Assembly: GCF_014395975.1 (NCBI RefSeq)
Contig: NZ_CP060714.1
Location: 372,001 to 436,000 of the forward strand
Source: Diaphorobacter ruginosibacter
GTDB taxonomy: Bacteria > Pseudomonadota > Gammaproteobacteria > Burkholderiales > Burkholderiaceae_C
Length of the DNA: 64,000 bases
Reading direction: 5' to 3'
Shown here piece by piece: positions 27,937 to 36,395 of the stretch. The notes beneath the pieces are model-generated. The model worked only from the letters and a program-made list of their open reading frames with translations, was not told where the DNA came from and made no database searches. The stretch's first letter is position 1. The number at the start of each line of letters is the position of its first letter. The translations under genes and the position numbers were made by a program.

Positions 27937-28305
27937 ATGATCCAGACAGAATCTCGGTTAGACGTCGCCGATAACACCGGCGCGAAGTCCGTCCTCTGCA
28001 TCAAGGTGCTGGGTGGTTCCAAGCGCCGCTATGCAAGCGTCGGCGACATCATCAAGGTGAGCGTCAAGGAAGCAGCACCGCGCGGCCGCGTCAAGAAAGG
28101 CGACGTCCTCAGCGCAGTGGTGGTTCGTACAGCCAAGGGCATCCGCCGTGGCGACGGTTCGCTCGTCAAATTCGATGGCAACGCAGCAGTGTTGCTGAAC
28201 TCCAAGCTGGAGCCTATCGGCACCCGCATTTTTGGCCCCGTGACACGTGAACTGCGTACTGAAAAGTTCATGAAGATCGTGTCGTTGGCGCCTGAAGTTC
28301 TCTAA
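27937..28305 (+). CDS. rplN: 50S ribosomal protein L14
   Basis: The 122-residue protein begins MIQTESRLDVADNTGAKSVL and ends SLAPEVL, the standard L14 form and length. It is the first gene of the spc operon here. The genes that usually precede it in bacteria (rpsQ, rpmC and the S10 operon) are absent, and glpD is upstream instead. The open frame extends 32 codons upstream without ribosomal similarity. Confidence 0.98.
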   Translation: MIQTESRLDVADNTGAKSVLCIKVLGGSKRRYASVGDIIKVSVKEAAPRGRVKKGDVLSAVVVRTAKGIRRGDGSLVKFDGNAAVLLNSKLEPIGTRIFGPVTRELRTEKFMKIVSLAPEVL

Positions 28306-28316
28306 GGACACGAGTC

Positions 28317-28637
28317 ATGAACAAGATTCGCAAGGGCGATGAAGTCATCGTGCTCACAGGGCGCGACAAGGGTAAGCGCGGCACAGTGTCGCTGCGCAAG
28401 GATGACTCCCACGTAATCGTGGAAGGCATCAATCTGGTCAAGAAGCACGTCAAGCCGAACCCCATGAAGGGTACGACTGGCGGCATCGTGGAAAAGGCCA
28501 TGCCTATCCACCAGTCCAACGTGGCAATCTTCAATGCTGCTACGGGCAAGGCTGACCGCGTTGGTATCAAGGTGCAAGCTGACGGTTCGCGCGTTCGCGT
28601 GTTCAAGTCCAACGGCGCCGAAATCAAGGCAGCCTAA
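28317..28637 (+). CDS. rplX: 50S ribosomal protein L24
   Basis: The 106-residue KOW-domain protein (NKIRKGDEVIVLTGRDKGKR at residues 2-21) is an assembly-initiating protein of the large subunit. It follows rplN by 11 bp in the usual spc order. Confidence 0.98.
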   Translation: MNKIRKGDEVIVLTGRDKGKRGTVSLRKDDSHVIVEGINLVKKHVKPNPMKGTTGGIVEKAMPIHQSNVAIFNAATGKADRVGIKVQADGSRVRVFKSNGAEIKAA

Positions 28638-28646
28638 GGAGTCAAC

Positions 28647-29186
28647 ATGGCACGACTGCAAAAATACTATCGCGAAAAGATTGTTGCTGAACTCACAGAG
28701 AAGTTCGGCTACAAGTCTCCTATGGAAGTCCCGCGTCTGACCAAGATCACCCTGAACATGGGTGTGAGCGAAGCCGTGGCTGACAAGAAGGTGATGGACC
28801 ACGCTGTGGGCGACCTGACCAAGATTGCTGGTCAGAAGCCTGTGGTGACCAAGGCCAAGAAGCCTATCGCCGGTTTCAAGATCCGTGAAGGCCAAGCCAT
28901 TGGCTGCATGGTGACCCTGCGTGGCGTTCAGATGTACGAATTCCTGGACCGTTTCGTGACCGTGGCTCTGCCCCGCGTCCGTGACTTCCGTGGTATCTCC
29001 GGTCGCGCTTTCGACGGCCGTGGCAACTACAACATCGGCGTCAAAGAACAGATCATCTTCCCTGAAATTGAGTACGACAAGGTCGACGCACTGCGCGGTC
29101 TCAATATCAGCATCACCACAACGGCCAAGACCGACGACGAAGCCAAGGCGCTTCTGCAGGGCTTCCGTTTCCCGTTCAAGAACTAA
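28647..29186 (+). CDS. rplE: 50S ribosomal protein L5
   Basis: The 179-residue protein contacts 5S rRNA. It shows PRLTKITLNMGVSEAVADKK and the C-terminal DDEAKALLQGFRFPFKN. A good SD (AAGGAG) lies before the ATG. Normal length and order. Confidence 0.98.
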   Translation: MARLQKYYREKIVAELTEKFGYKSPMEVPRLTKITLNMGVSEAVADKKVMDHAVGDLTKIAGQKPVVTKAKKPIAGFKIREGQAIGCMVTLRGVQMYEFLDRFVTVALPRVRDFRGISGRAFDGRGNYNIGVKEQIIFPEIEYDKVDALRGLNISITTTAKTDDEAKALLQGFRFPFKN

Positions 29187-29195
29187 AGGCAGCGT

Positions 29196-29501
29196 ATGGC
29201 TAAAGTAGCTTTGATCCAGCGCGAACTCAAGCGCGAAAAACTGGCCGCCAAGTACGCTGCCAAGTACGCAGAACTGAAGGCAATTGCTGGCGATGCCAAG
29301 CGTAGCGATGAAGAGCGTGATGCAGCCCGTCTGGGTCTGCAGAAGCTCCCACGCAACGCCAACCCGACCCGTCAGCGCAACCGCTGCGAAATCACTGGCC
29401 GCCCACGTGGCACGTTCCGCCAGTTCGGTCTGGGTCGCGCAAAGATCCGTGAACTGGCTTTTGCTGGCGACATCCCCGGTGTCACCAAGGCCAGCTGGTA
29501 A
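29196..29501 (+). CDS. rpsN: 30S ribosomal protein S14
   Basis: The 101-residue protein is the long, zinc-free form of S14. The conserved NRCEITGRPRGTFRQFGLGR has a single Cys and no CxxC pair. It sits between rplE and rpsH as in other proteobacteria. Confidence 0.98.
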   Translation: MAKVALIQRELKREKLAAKYAAKYAELKAIAGDAKRSDEERDAARLGLQKLPRNANPTRQRNRCEITGRPRGTFRQFGLGRAKIRELAFAGDIPGVTKASW

Positions 29502-29521
29502 GCAGGCAGGAGAGATACAAC

Positions 29522-29917
29522 ATGAGCATGAGTGATCCCATCGCTGACTTGCTGACCCGCATTCGCAATGCGCAAATGGTTTCCAAGGCATCCGTTTCGG
29601 TGCCATCTTCCAAGGTGAAGGTTGCCATTGCCCAAGTGCTGAAGGACGAGGGTTACATTGACGGCTTCCAAGTCAAGACGGAAGACGGCAAGTCCGAACT
29701 CGAAATCGCATTGAAGTACTACGCCGGTCGTCCAGTGATCGAGCGTATCGAGCGCGTGAGCCGCCCCGGCCTGCGTGTCTACAAGGGTCGTGATTCCATT
29801 CCTACCGTGCAGAACGGTCTGGGCGTGGCAATCGTCACCACTCCCAAGGGCGTGATGACTGACCGCAAGGCACGTGCTACCGGTGTGGGTGGCGAAGTGC
29901 TTTGCTACGTCGCTTAA
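29522..29917 (+). CDS. rpsH: 30S ribosomal protein S8
   Basis: The 131-residue protein begins MSMSDPIADLLTRIRNAQMV and ends GVGGEVLCYVA, the conserved S8 C-terminus. In E. coli S8 represses the spc operon by binding near rplE. I did not identify such a site here. Confidence 0.98.
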   Translation: MSMSDPIADLLTRIRNAQMVSKASVSVPSSKVKVAIAQVLKDEGYIDGFQVKTEDGKSELEIALKYYAGRPVIERIERVSRPGLRVYKGRDSIPTVQNGLGVAIVTTPKGVMTDRKARATGVGGEVLCYVA

Positions 29918-29943
29918 TCACTGGCATTGAGGAGAAAACTGAA

Positions 29944-30477
29944 ATGTCCCGTGTAGGCAAATCCCCAGTGACCGTCCCACAAGGCGTGGACGTGTCGATG
30001 AACAACAACCAGATCAGCGTCAAGGGCGCAGGCGGCACTCTGTCCCTGACCCCCAGCGCCCTGGTGAAGGTGGCTCTGGAAGACGGCAAGCTGACGTTTG
30101 CCCCTGTCAATGAGTCCCGCGAAGCCAATGCCATGAGCGGCACCATGCGTCAGCTGGTGAACAACATGGTCTTGGGCGTGAGCAAGGGTTTCGAGAAGAA
30201 GCTGACGCTGATCGGCGTGGGCTTCAAGGCTGCTGCTTCGGGTTCCAAGCTGAACCTGGCCGTGGGCTTCTCGCACCCCGTGAACTTCGAGATGCCTGCG
30301 GGCATCACTGTGGCGACTCCCACGCCGACGGAAATCATCCTGAAGGGTGCAGACCGTCAGCGCGTTGGCCAGCTGGCTGCAGAAATCCGCGCTGTGCGTC
30401 CTCCCGAGCCTTACAAGGGCAAGGGCATCCGTTATGCGGATGAGAAGGTCGTCATCAAAGAGACCAAGAAGAAGTAA
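29944..30477 (+). CDS. rplF: 50S ribosomal protein L6
   Basis: The 177-residue protein begins MSRVGKSPVTVPQGVDVSM and has the C-terminal PPEPYKGKGIRYADEKVVIK. The ATG at 29944 gives the standard length and follows a GAGGAGAAA SD. Confidence 0.98.
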   Translation: MSRVGKSPVTVPQGVDVSMNNNQISVKGAGGTLSLTPSALVKVALEDGKLTFAPVNESREANAMSGTMRQLVNNMVLGVSKGFEKKLTLIGVGFKAAASGSKLNLAVGFSHPVNFEMPAGITVATPTPTEIILKGADRQRVGQLAAEIRAVRPPEPYKGKGIRYADEKVVIKETKKK

Positions 30478-30488
30478 GGAGCTGCAAC

Positions 30489-30854
30489 ATGTTGACAAAG
30501 AAAGAGCAGCGTCTTCGTCGTGCCCGTCAGACGCGCATTCGTATTGCCCAGCAAGGCATCGCACGCCTGACCGTCAATCGTACGAACCTCCATATCTACG
30601 CGACGCTGATTTCCGGCGACGGCTCCAAGGTGCTGGCTTCGGCCTCCACTGCAGAAGCCGACGTGCGCAAGTCGCTCGGCGGTGCAGGCAAGGGCGGCAA
30701 CGTCTCGGCTGCACAAGCCATCGGCAAGCGCATTGCTGAAAAGGCAAAGGCTGCTGGCGTTGAAAAAGTGGCTTTCGATCGCGCTGGTTTCGCATACCAC
30801 GGCCGCGTGAAGGCTTTGGCTGAAGCTGCCCGCGAAGCGGGTCTGCAGTTCTAA
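30489..30854 (+). CDS. rplR: 50S ribosomal protein L18
   Basis: The 121-residue 5S rRNA-binding protein shows KVLASASTAEADVRKSLGGA and the final HGRVKALAEAAREAGLQF. It lies 11 bp after rplF. Confidence 0.98.
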   Translation: MLTKKEQRLRRARQTRIRIAQQGIARLTVNRTNLHIYATLISGDGSKVLASASTAEADVRKSLGGAGKGGNVSAAQAIGKRIAEKAKAAGVEKVAFDRAGFAYHGRVKALAEAAREAGLQF

Positions 30855-30869
30855 GCGGAGCGGATAAAA

Positions 30870-31391
30870 ATGGCAAAGTTTTCCCCCAAGGTGCAAGACG
30901 AAGGTCGTGACGACGGTCTGCGCGAAAAAATGATCGCGGTGAACCGCGTCACCAAGGTTGTGAAGGGTGGTCGTATTCTCGGCTTCGCTGCACTGACCGT
31001 GGTTGGCGACGGCGATGGCCGCGTTGGCATGGGCAAGGGCAAGTCCAAGGAAGTGCCTGCTGCCGTGCAGAAGGCTATGGAAGAAGCCCGTCGCAACATG
31101 GTGAAGGTGTCCCTGAAGGACGGCACCCTGCACCATACCGTGAACGGCCACCATGGCGCTGCACACGTGATGGTTGCTCCGGCCCCCAAGGGTACCGGCA
31201 TCATCGCGGGCGGCCCGATGCGCGCAGTGTTCGAGGTGATGGGTATCACCGACATCGTTGCGAAGAGCCACGGCTCGTCCAATCCCTACAACATGGTTCG
31301 TGCAACATTCGACGCACTGGCTAACTCCACGACTCCCGCAGAAGTGGCAGCCAAGCGCGGCAAGAGCGTTGAAGACCTGTTCGCAGCCTGA
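30870..31391 (+). CDS. rpsE: 30S ribosomal protein S5
   Basis: The 173-residue protein has the S5 RNA-binding domain (EKMIAVNRVTKVVKGGRILG) and VGMGKGKSKEVPAAVQKAME. Standard length and order. Confidence 0.98.
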   Translation: MAKFSPKVQDEGRDDGLREKMIAVNRVTKVVKGGRILGFAALTVVGDGDGRVGMGKGKSKEVPAAVQKAMEEARRNMVKVSLKDGTLHHTVNGHHGAAHVMVAPAPKGTGIIAGGPMRAVFEVMGITDIVAKSHGSSNPYNMVRATFDALANSTTPAEVAAKRGKSVEDLFAA

Positions 31392-31405
31392 TTGAGAGGC
31401 AAGCA

Positions 31406-31588
31406 ATGACAACGCAACAAACAGTCAAGATTCAACTGGTGCGCAGCCCTATCGGCACCAAGGAATCGCACCGCGCCACCGTGCGTGGCCTGGGTCTTCG
31501 CAAGCTCAACAGCGTGAGCGAACTCAAGGACACGCCTGAAGTGCGCGGCATGATCAACAAGATCAGCTATCTGGTCAAAGTCCTCTGA
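31406..31588 (+). CDS. rpmD: 50S ribosomal protein L30
   Basis: The 60-residue protein contains KIQLVRSPIGTKESHRATVR and LGLRKLNSVSELKDTPEVRG, the complete L30 fold. Confidence 0.97.
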   Translation: MTTQQTVKIQLVRSPIGTKESHRATVRGLGLRKLNSVSELKDTPEVRGMINKISYLVKVL

Positions 31589-31599
31589 AAGGATTGATG

Positions 31600-32031
31600 A
31601 TGGAACTCAATAGCATCAAGCCTGCAGACGGTGCAAAGCACGCCAAGCGTCGCGTGGGCCGTGGTATCGGCTCCGGCCTCGGCAAGACCGCCGGCCGCGG
31701 TCACAAGGGTCAGAAGTCGCGTTCGGGTGGCTACCACAAGGTAGGCTTCGAAGGCGGTCAGATGCCTCTGCAACGTCGTCTGCCCAAGCGCGGTTTCAAG
31801 TCTGCAGCACTGAAGTTCAACGCTGAAGTGACTCTGACGGCTCTGAACCAGCTCGGCCTGGCCGAAGTGGACGTGGCTGCATTGAAGAATGCCGGTCTGG
31901 TGGGCCAGCTGGCCAAGGTCGTGAAGGTGATCAAGTCTGGTGAACTCACCAAGGCTGTGAAGCTGAACGGCATTGGCGCTACAGCAGGCGCTAAGGCTGC
32001 CATCGAAGCAGCCGGCGGCTCCGTGGCCTGA
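31600..32031 (+). CDS. rplO: 50S ribosomal protein L15
   Basis: The 143-residue protein begins MELNSIKPADGAKHAKRRVG and holds the glycine-rich GRGIGSGLGKTAGRGHKGQK. TTG-ATG-ATG occur in a row at 31594-31602. I prefer the last ATG because the AAAGGA SD is then six bases away. Confidence 0.96.
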   Translation: MELNSIKPADGAKHAKRRVGRGIGSGLGKTAGRGHKGQKSRSGGYHKVGFEGGQMPLQRRLPKRGFKSAALKFNAEVTLTALNQLGLAEVDVAALKNAGLVGQLAKVVKVIKSGELTKAVKLNGIGATAGAKAAIEAAGGSVA

Positions 32032-32054
32032 TTGGGCTAACAAGAAAGGCATCC

Positions 32055-33368
32055 GTGGCTACTAACGCAGCTCAAATCGCGAAAACGGGCAAGTTCGGCG
32101 ATCTTCGTCGCCGGCTGGTGTTTTTGTTGCTGGCGTTGGTCGTCTACCGCATCGGGGCGCATATCCCGGTGCCTGGTATCGACCCAGCGCAGCTCCAGCA
32201 GCTGTTCAGTGGCCAACAAGGTGGCATTCTGAACCTGTTCAACATGTTCTCGGGTGGGGCGCTTTCGCGCTTCACGGTGTTCGCACTGGGGATCATGCCG
32301 TACATCTCGGCATCGATCATCATGCAGCTCATGACCTATGTGGTCCCGACATTTGAGCAGTTGAAGAAGGAAGGCGAAGCCGGCCGCAGGAAGATCACCC
32401 AGTACACGCGTTACGGTACGCTTGGCCTGGCCATCTTCCAGTCGCTTGGTATTGCTGTCGCTCTGGAGAGCTCCGCCGGCCTGGTGCTGAACCCCGGGTT
32501 CGGCTTCCGCATGACGGCCGTTGTCAGCCTCACCGCTGGCACCATGTTCCTCATGTGGCTGGGTGAGCAGATCACCGAGCGTGGATTGGGCAATGGTATT
32601 TCCATCCTGATCTTCGGTGGTATTGCTGCAGGCCTGCCGAGTGCTGTCGGTGGCATGCTGGAGCTTGTTCGTACCGGCGCCATGGGCCCGCTGGCGGCAA
32701 TTCTGATCGTCGTGATCATTGCCCTGGTGACCTATTTCGTCGTGTTCGTGGAGCGCGGTCAGCGCAAGATTCTGGTCAATTACGCACGCCGACAGGTGGG
32801 CAACAAGGTGTATGGCGGTCAATCCTCCCATCTGCCTCTGAAGCTCAACATGGCGGGTGTGATCCCTCCGATCTTCGCTTCGTCCATCATCTTGTTGCCT
32901 GCTACTGTGGTGAACTGGTTCAGTGCCGGTGAGTCCATGCGCTGGTTGAAGGACATCGCGGGTACGCTTACCCCGGGTCAGCCAATCTATGTGCTGCTCT
33001 ACGCTGCTGCAATCATTTTCTTCTGCTTCTTCTACACGGCGCTGGTGTTCAACAGCCGTGAGACAGCGGACAACTTGAAGAAGAGTGGTGCGTTCATTCC
33101 GGGCATCCGTCCTGGCGAGAACACAGCACGCTATATCGACAAGATCCTGGTGCGACTGACACTTGTGGGCGCTGTGTACATCACATTCGTCTGCCTGTTG
33201 CCGGAGTTCCTGATCCTGAAGTACAACGTGCCGTTCTATTTCGGCGGCACCTCACTCATGATCATCGTGGTCGTGACCATGGACTTCATGGCCCAGGTTC
33301 AGAACTACATGATGTCGCAGCAGTACGAGTCGTTGTTGAAGAAGGCTAACTTTAAAACAACGCTCTGA
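32055..33368 (+). CDS. secY: Preprotein translocase subunit SecY
   Basis: SecY is the channel of the general secretion pathway in the inner membrane. The 437-residue protein has ten predicted membrane segments. It shows YRIGAHIPVPGIDPAQLQQL at the first helix, the plug-region GGALSRFTVFALGIMPYISA and the late IPGIRPGENTARYIDKIL loop. The start codon is GTG at 32055 after AAGAAAGG. It is the last gene of the contiguous spc cluster before a 162-bp gap. Confidence 0.98.
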   Translation: MATNAAQIAKTGKFGDLRRRLVFLLLALVVYRIGAHIPVPGIDPAQLQQLFSGQQGGILNLFNMFSGGALSRFTVFALGIMPYISASIIMQLMTYVVPTFEQLKKEGEAGRRKITQYTRYGTLGLAIFQSLGIAVALESSAGLVLNPGFGFRMTAVVSLTAGTMFLMWLGEQITERGLGNGISILIFGGIAAGLPSAVGGMLELVRTGAMGPLAAILIVVIIALVTYFVVFVERGQRKILVNYARRQVGNKVYGGQSSHLPLKLNMAGVIPPIFASSIILLPATVVNWFSAGESMRWLKDIAGTLTPGQPIYVLLYAAAIIFFCFFYTALVFNSRETADNLKKSGAFIPGIRPGENTARYIDKILVRLTLVGAVYITFVCLLPEFLILKYNVPFYFGGTSLMIIVVVTMDFMAQVQNYMMSQQYESLLKKANFKTTL

Positions 33369-33530
33369 CGCTGAGTCAAGCAAGAATCGGGCGGATACGG
33401 CATAATGCTGGGTTCGCCTGATAGCAACGGTAAATTGATGCCCTTCGATGTATCGCGGGCACAAGACTTTTGATGAGACTTTGTGTTCCGCTGCAGGCAG
33501 CCGGGACGATTGGAAATTTAGGAGAATGCA
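33369..33530. promoter_or_regulatory. secY-rpmJ gap with possible promoter and hairpin
   Basis: In many bacteria infA lies here, but the 162 bp are too short for it and no infA-like frame is seen. A CATAAT (33401-33406) could be a -10, though its -35 is poor. GCGG...CACAA pairs with TTGTG...CCGC across 33455-33491 as an imperfect hairpin before rpmJ. Confidence 0.4.
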
Positions 33531-33644
33531 ATGAGAGTTTCGGCTTCGGTCAAGAAGATTTGCCGCAACTGCAAAATCATCCGCCGCAAGGGCGTTGTGC
33601 GTGTCATCTGTACAGATGCCCGCCACAAGCAGCGCCAAGGCTGA
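33531..33644 (+). CDS. rpmJ: 50S ribosomal protein L36
   Basis: The 37-residue protein starts MRVSASVKKICRNCKIIRRK and ends DARHKQRQG. Cys11, Cys14, Cys27 and His32 form the zinc-binding set, so this is the zinc-type (C+) L36. A good SD (TTAGGAGAA) precedes the ATG. It opens the alpha operon, with rpsM 21 bp downstream. Confidence 0.97.
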   Translation: MRVSASVKKICRNCKIIRRKGVVRVICTDARHKQRQG

Positions 33645-33665
33645 TTGAGACATTAGAGGACGCAA

Positions 33666-34031
33666 ATGGCACGTATCGCTGGTATCAACATCCCTCCGCA
33701 CAAGCACGCGGAGATTGGCCTGACTTCCATTTTCGGCATCGGTCGTACACGCGCTCGCAAGATCTGCGAAGCCTGCGGAATCGACTACGCCAAGAAGGTC
33801 AAGGACTTCACCGACGCTGATCTGGAAAAGATCCGCGACGAAATCGCCCAGTTCACCATCGAAGGTGACCTGCGTCGCGAAACCACCATGAACATCAAGC
33901 GTTTGATGGACATCGGTTGCTATCGCGGCTTCCGCCATCGCCGAGGCCTGCCAATGCGTGGCCAGCGTACGCGCACCAACGCCCGCACTCGCAAGGGTCC
34001 GCGCAAGGGCGCAGCGGCACTCAAGAAGTAA
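33666..34031 (+). CDS. rpsM: 30S ribosomal protein S13
   Basis: The 121-residue protein has MARIAGINIPPHKHAEIGLT and the C-terminal GQRTRTNARTRKGPRKG. Standard S13 in standard order. Confidence 0.98.
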   Translation: MARIAGINIPPHKHAEIGLTSIFGIGRTRARKICEACGIDYAKKVKDFTDADLEKIRDEIAQFTIEGDLRRETTMNIKRLMDIGCYRGFRHRRGLPMRGQRTRTNARTRKGPRKGAAALKK

Positions 34032-34048
34032 AGACTAGGTAGAGCACT

Positions 34049-34453
34049 ATGGCTAAATCTCCCGCCAACAATGCTGCACAGCGTGTTCGCAAGAAGGTTC
34101 GCAAGAACGTTTCGGACGGCATCGCTCACGTGCACGCATCGTTCAACAACACGATCATCACCATCACTGATCGCCAAGGCAACGCCCTGTCGTGGGCTTC
34201 GTCCGGCGGCCAGGGTTTCAAGGGTTCGCGCAAGTCGACTCCGTTCGCTGCTCAGGTGGCTTCGGAAGTGGCCGGTCGCGCTGCCATTGAACAAGGTATC
34301 AAGAACCTCGACGTCGAGATCAAGGGCCCGGGCCCAGGTCGCGAGTCGTCGGTGCGCGCTCTCGGCGCACTGGGTATCCGCATCACTTCGATCTCCGATG
34401 TGACGCCGGTTCCCCACAACGGCTGCCGCCCTCAAAAGCGTCGTCGTATCTGA
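34049..34453 (+). CDS. rpsK: 30S ribosomal protein S11
   Basis: The 134-residue protein carries GIAHVHASFNNTIITITDRQ and ends HNGCRPQKRRRI. Normal length for S11 in this group. Confidence 0.98.
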   Translation: MAKSPANNAAQRVRKKVRKNVSDGIAHVHASFNNTIITITDRQGNALSWASSGGQGFKGSRKSTPFAAQVASEVAGRAAIEQGIKNLDVEIKGPGPGRESSVRALGALGIRITSISDVTPVPHNGCRPQKRRRI

Positions 34454-34500
34454 TTTTTCAGTAAGCCCACCGCCACCATCGCTTCATGCGCTGGTGGCTC

Positions 34501-34519
34501 CCGTGCCTTCCGGGCACGG
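34501..34519 (+). promoter_or_regulatory. Hairpin between rpsK and rpsD
   Basis: CCGTGCC and GGCACGG form a perfect 7-bp stem with a 5-nt loop in the 91-bp gap, 25 bp before the GTG of rpsD. No T-run follows. It may be an RNA processing or control site. Confidence 0.45.
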
Positions 34520-34544
34520 AAGATGACAAAACAAGGAAGCTCAA

Positions 34545-35168
34545 GTGGCACGTTATCTCGGCCCCAAGGCCAAACTCTCCCGCCGTGAAGGCACCGACCT
34601 GTTCCTGAAGAGCGCACGCCGCTCGATCGCCGACAAGGCGAAGTTCGACACCAAGCCAGGCCAGCACGGCCGCACTTCGGGTGCTCGTACTTCCGACTAC
34701 GGCCTGCAACTGCGCGAAAAGCAAAAAGTAAAGCGCATGTACGGCGTGCTGGAAAAGCAATTCCGTCGCTACTTCGAAATGGCTGATCGCAAGAAGGGCA
34801 ACACCGGCGCCAACCTGCTGACCGTGCTCGAATCGCGTCTGGACAATGTCGTGTACCGCATGGGCTTCGGCTCCACACGTGCTGAAGCACGTCAGCTGGT
34901 GTCCCACAAGGCCATCACCGTGAACGGCCAGTCCGTGAACATCGCTTCCTTCCTGGTGAAGGCTGGTGACGTGGTTGCCGTGCGTGAGAAGTCCAAGAAG
35001 CAGGCTCGTATTGTCGAAGCCCTGCAACTGGCTCAGCAAGTGGGCATGCCTGCTTGGGTCGAAGTCAATGCTGACAAGGTCGAAGGCGTCTTCAAGAAGT
35101 CTCCTGACCGCGACGAATTCGGTGCAGACATCAACGAATCGCTGATCGTTGAGTTGTACTCGCGCTAA
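34545..35168 (+). CDS. rpsD: 30S ribosomal protein S4
   Basis: The 207-residue protein begins with GTG (VARYLGPKAKLSRREGTDLF) and holds the S4 domain at about residues 98-160 (LESRLDNVVYRMGFGSTRAE). S4 starts 30S assembly and represses the alpha operon in E. coli. The SD is AAGGAAG. Confidence 0.98.
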   Translation: MARYLGPKAKLSRREGTDLFLKSARRSIADKAKFDTKPGQHGRTSGARTSDYGLQLREKQKVKRMYGVLEKQFRRYFEMADRKKGNTGANLLTVLESRLDNVVYRMGFGSTRAEARQLVSHKAITVNGQSVNIASFLVKAGDVVAVREKSKKQARIVEALQLAQQVGMPAWVEVNADKVEGVFKKSPDRDEFGADINESLIVELYSR

Positions 35169-35205
35169 TTCGCTGCTTGCTCAAGTTTTCGAGAAACTGT
35201 TCCTG

Positions 35206-35225
35206 AACCGCGAGGCATCGCGGTT
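35206..35225 (+). promoter_or_regulatory. Perfect 8-bp hairpin between rpsD and rpoA
   Basis: AACCGCGA and TCGCGGTT pair exactly around a GGCA loop, followed by TAGGC rather than a U-run. It lies 58 bp before the rpoA ATG in a 115-bp gap. It could be a weak attenuator or an RNase site tuning rpoA. Confidence 0.5.
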
Positions 35226-35283
35226 TAGGCGCTTCACTAGCCTTACCGGTGTAACGAGCTGGGGGTATTAAGAGGAAGTTCGC

Positions 35284-36276
35284 ATGCAAACCAATTTGCT
35301 GAAGCCCAAAGCAATTAACGTTGAGCAGCTTGGCCACAATCGTGCCAAGGTCGAGTTGGAGCCGTTTGAGCGGGGCTATGGCCATACATTGGGCAATGCC
35401 ATCCGTCGCGTGCTGCTCTCCTCCATGGTTGGTTACGCTGCCACCGAAGTGACCATTGCCGGCGTGCTCCACGAGTACTCCTCCATCGATGGCGTTCAGG
35501 AAGACGTGGTCAACATTCTGTTGAACCTCAAGGGCGTGGTGTTCAAGCTCCACAATCGCGACGAAGTCACGCTGAGCCTGCGCAAGGACGGCGAAGGCGT
35601 TGTCACGGCACAGGACATCCAGACACCGCACGACGTTGAAATCGTCAATCCGGATCATGTGATCGCCCATCTGTCGGCCGGCGGCAAGCTGGACATGCAG
35701 ATCAAGGTGGAAAAGGGCCGCGGCTACGTGCCAGGCAACCTGCGTCGCTACAACGACGAATCGACCAAGTCCATCGGCCGCATCGTGCTGGACGCATCGT
35801 TCTCCCCGGTCAAGCGCGTGAGCTACACCGTGGAAAGCGCCCGTGTCGAGCAGCGTACCGACCTGGACAAGCTGGTCGTCGAGATCGAGACCAATGGTGC
35901 CATCACCGCTGAAGACGCCGTGCGCGCATCCGCCAAGATCCTGGTGGAACAGCTCGCCGTGTTTGCTCAGCTCGAAGGCGGCGAACTGGCTGCATTCGAT
36001 GCACCTGCCGGCTCGCGTTCCAACGCTACGTTCGATCCGATCCTGCTGCGTCCCGTGGACGAGCTGGAACTCACCGTGCGTTCCGCCAACTGCCTCAAGG
36101 CAGAGAACATCTACTACATCGGTGATCTTATCCAGCGCACCGAGAACGAGCTGCTCAAGACGCCTAACCTGGGTCGCAAGTCGCTCAACGAAATCAAGGA
36201 AGTTCTTGCCTCGCGTGGCCTCACGCTCGGCATGAAGCTCGAGAACTGGCCGCCGGCTGGTCTCGACAAGCGTTGA
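35284..36276 (+). CDS. rpoA: RNA polymerase alpha subunit
   Basis: The 330-residue protein has the N-terminal assembly domain (FERGYGHTLGNAIRRVLLSS near residue 29). The C-terminal DNA- and activator-binding domain includes LLKTPNLGRKSLNEIKEVLA (about residues 288-307). Standard length. A promoter for rplQ appears to lie at its 3' end. Confidence 0.98.
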   Translation: MQTNLLKPKAINVEQLGHNRAKVELEPFERGYGHTLGNAIRRVLLSSMVGYAATEVTIAGVLHEYSSIDGVQEDVVNILLNLKGVVFKLHNRDEVTLSLRKDGEGVVTAQDIQTPHDVEIVNPDHVIAHLSAGGKLDMQIKVEKGRGYVPGNLRRYNDESTKSIGRIVLDASFSPVKRVSYTVESARVEQRTDLDKLVVEIETNGAITAEDAVRASAKILVEQLAVFAQLEGGELAAFDAPAGSRSNATFDPILLRPVDELELTVRSANCLKAENIYYIGDLIQRTENELLKTPNLGRKSLNEIKEVLASRGLTLGMKLENWPPAGLDKR

Positions 36277-36292
36277 TCCAAAACGCTATAAT
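36263..36292 (+). promoter_or_regulatory. Internal promoter at the end of rpoA, driving rplQ
   Basis: TCGACA (36263-36268) and a perfect TATAAT (36287-36292) are spaced by 18 bp. The -10 starts about 10 bp after the rpoA stop. Transcripts would start near 36299, about 97 nt before rplQ. Confidence 0.65.
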
Positions 36293-36342
36293 CGCAGGCT
36301 CTTCCGATCTTTGATGGATCGAGAGAGCACTGCAAACCGCGC

Positions 36343-36372
36343 AGCGGCTAGTACCTGATACGGCTAGCCGCT
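36343..36372 (+). promoter_or_regulatory. Strong hairpin in the rplQ leader
   Basis: AGCGGCTAG (36343-36351) and CTAGCCGCT (36364-36372) form a perfect 9-bp stem with a 12-nt loop, followed by TTAAATTTAAAAAGGA. It ends 23 nt before the rplQ ATG and looks like a leader attenuator or autoregulation site. Confidence 0.55.
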
Positions 36373-36395
36373 TTAAATTTAAAAAGGAAATTACC

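Noticed and set aside
33369..33530. A remnant of infA in the secY-rpmJ gap
   Set aside because: No frame of the right size and no IF1-like sequence is visible; the gap is shorter than the gene.
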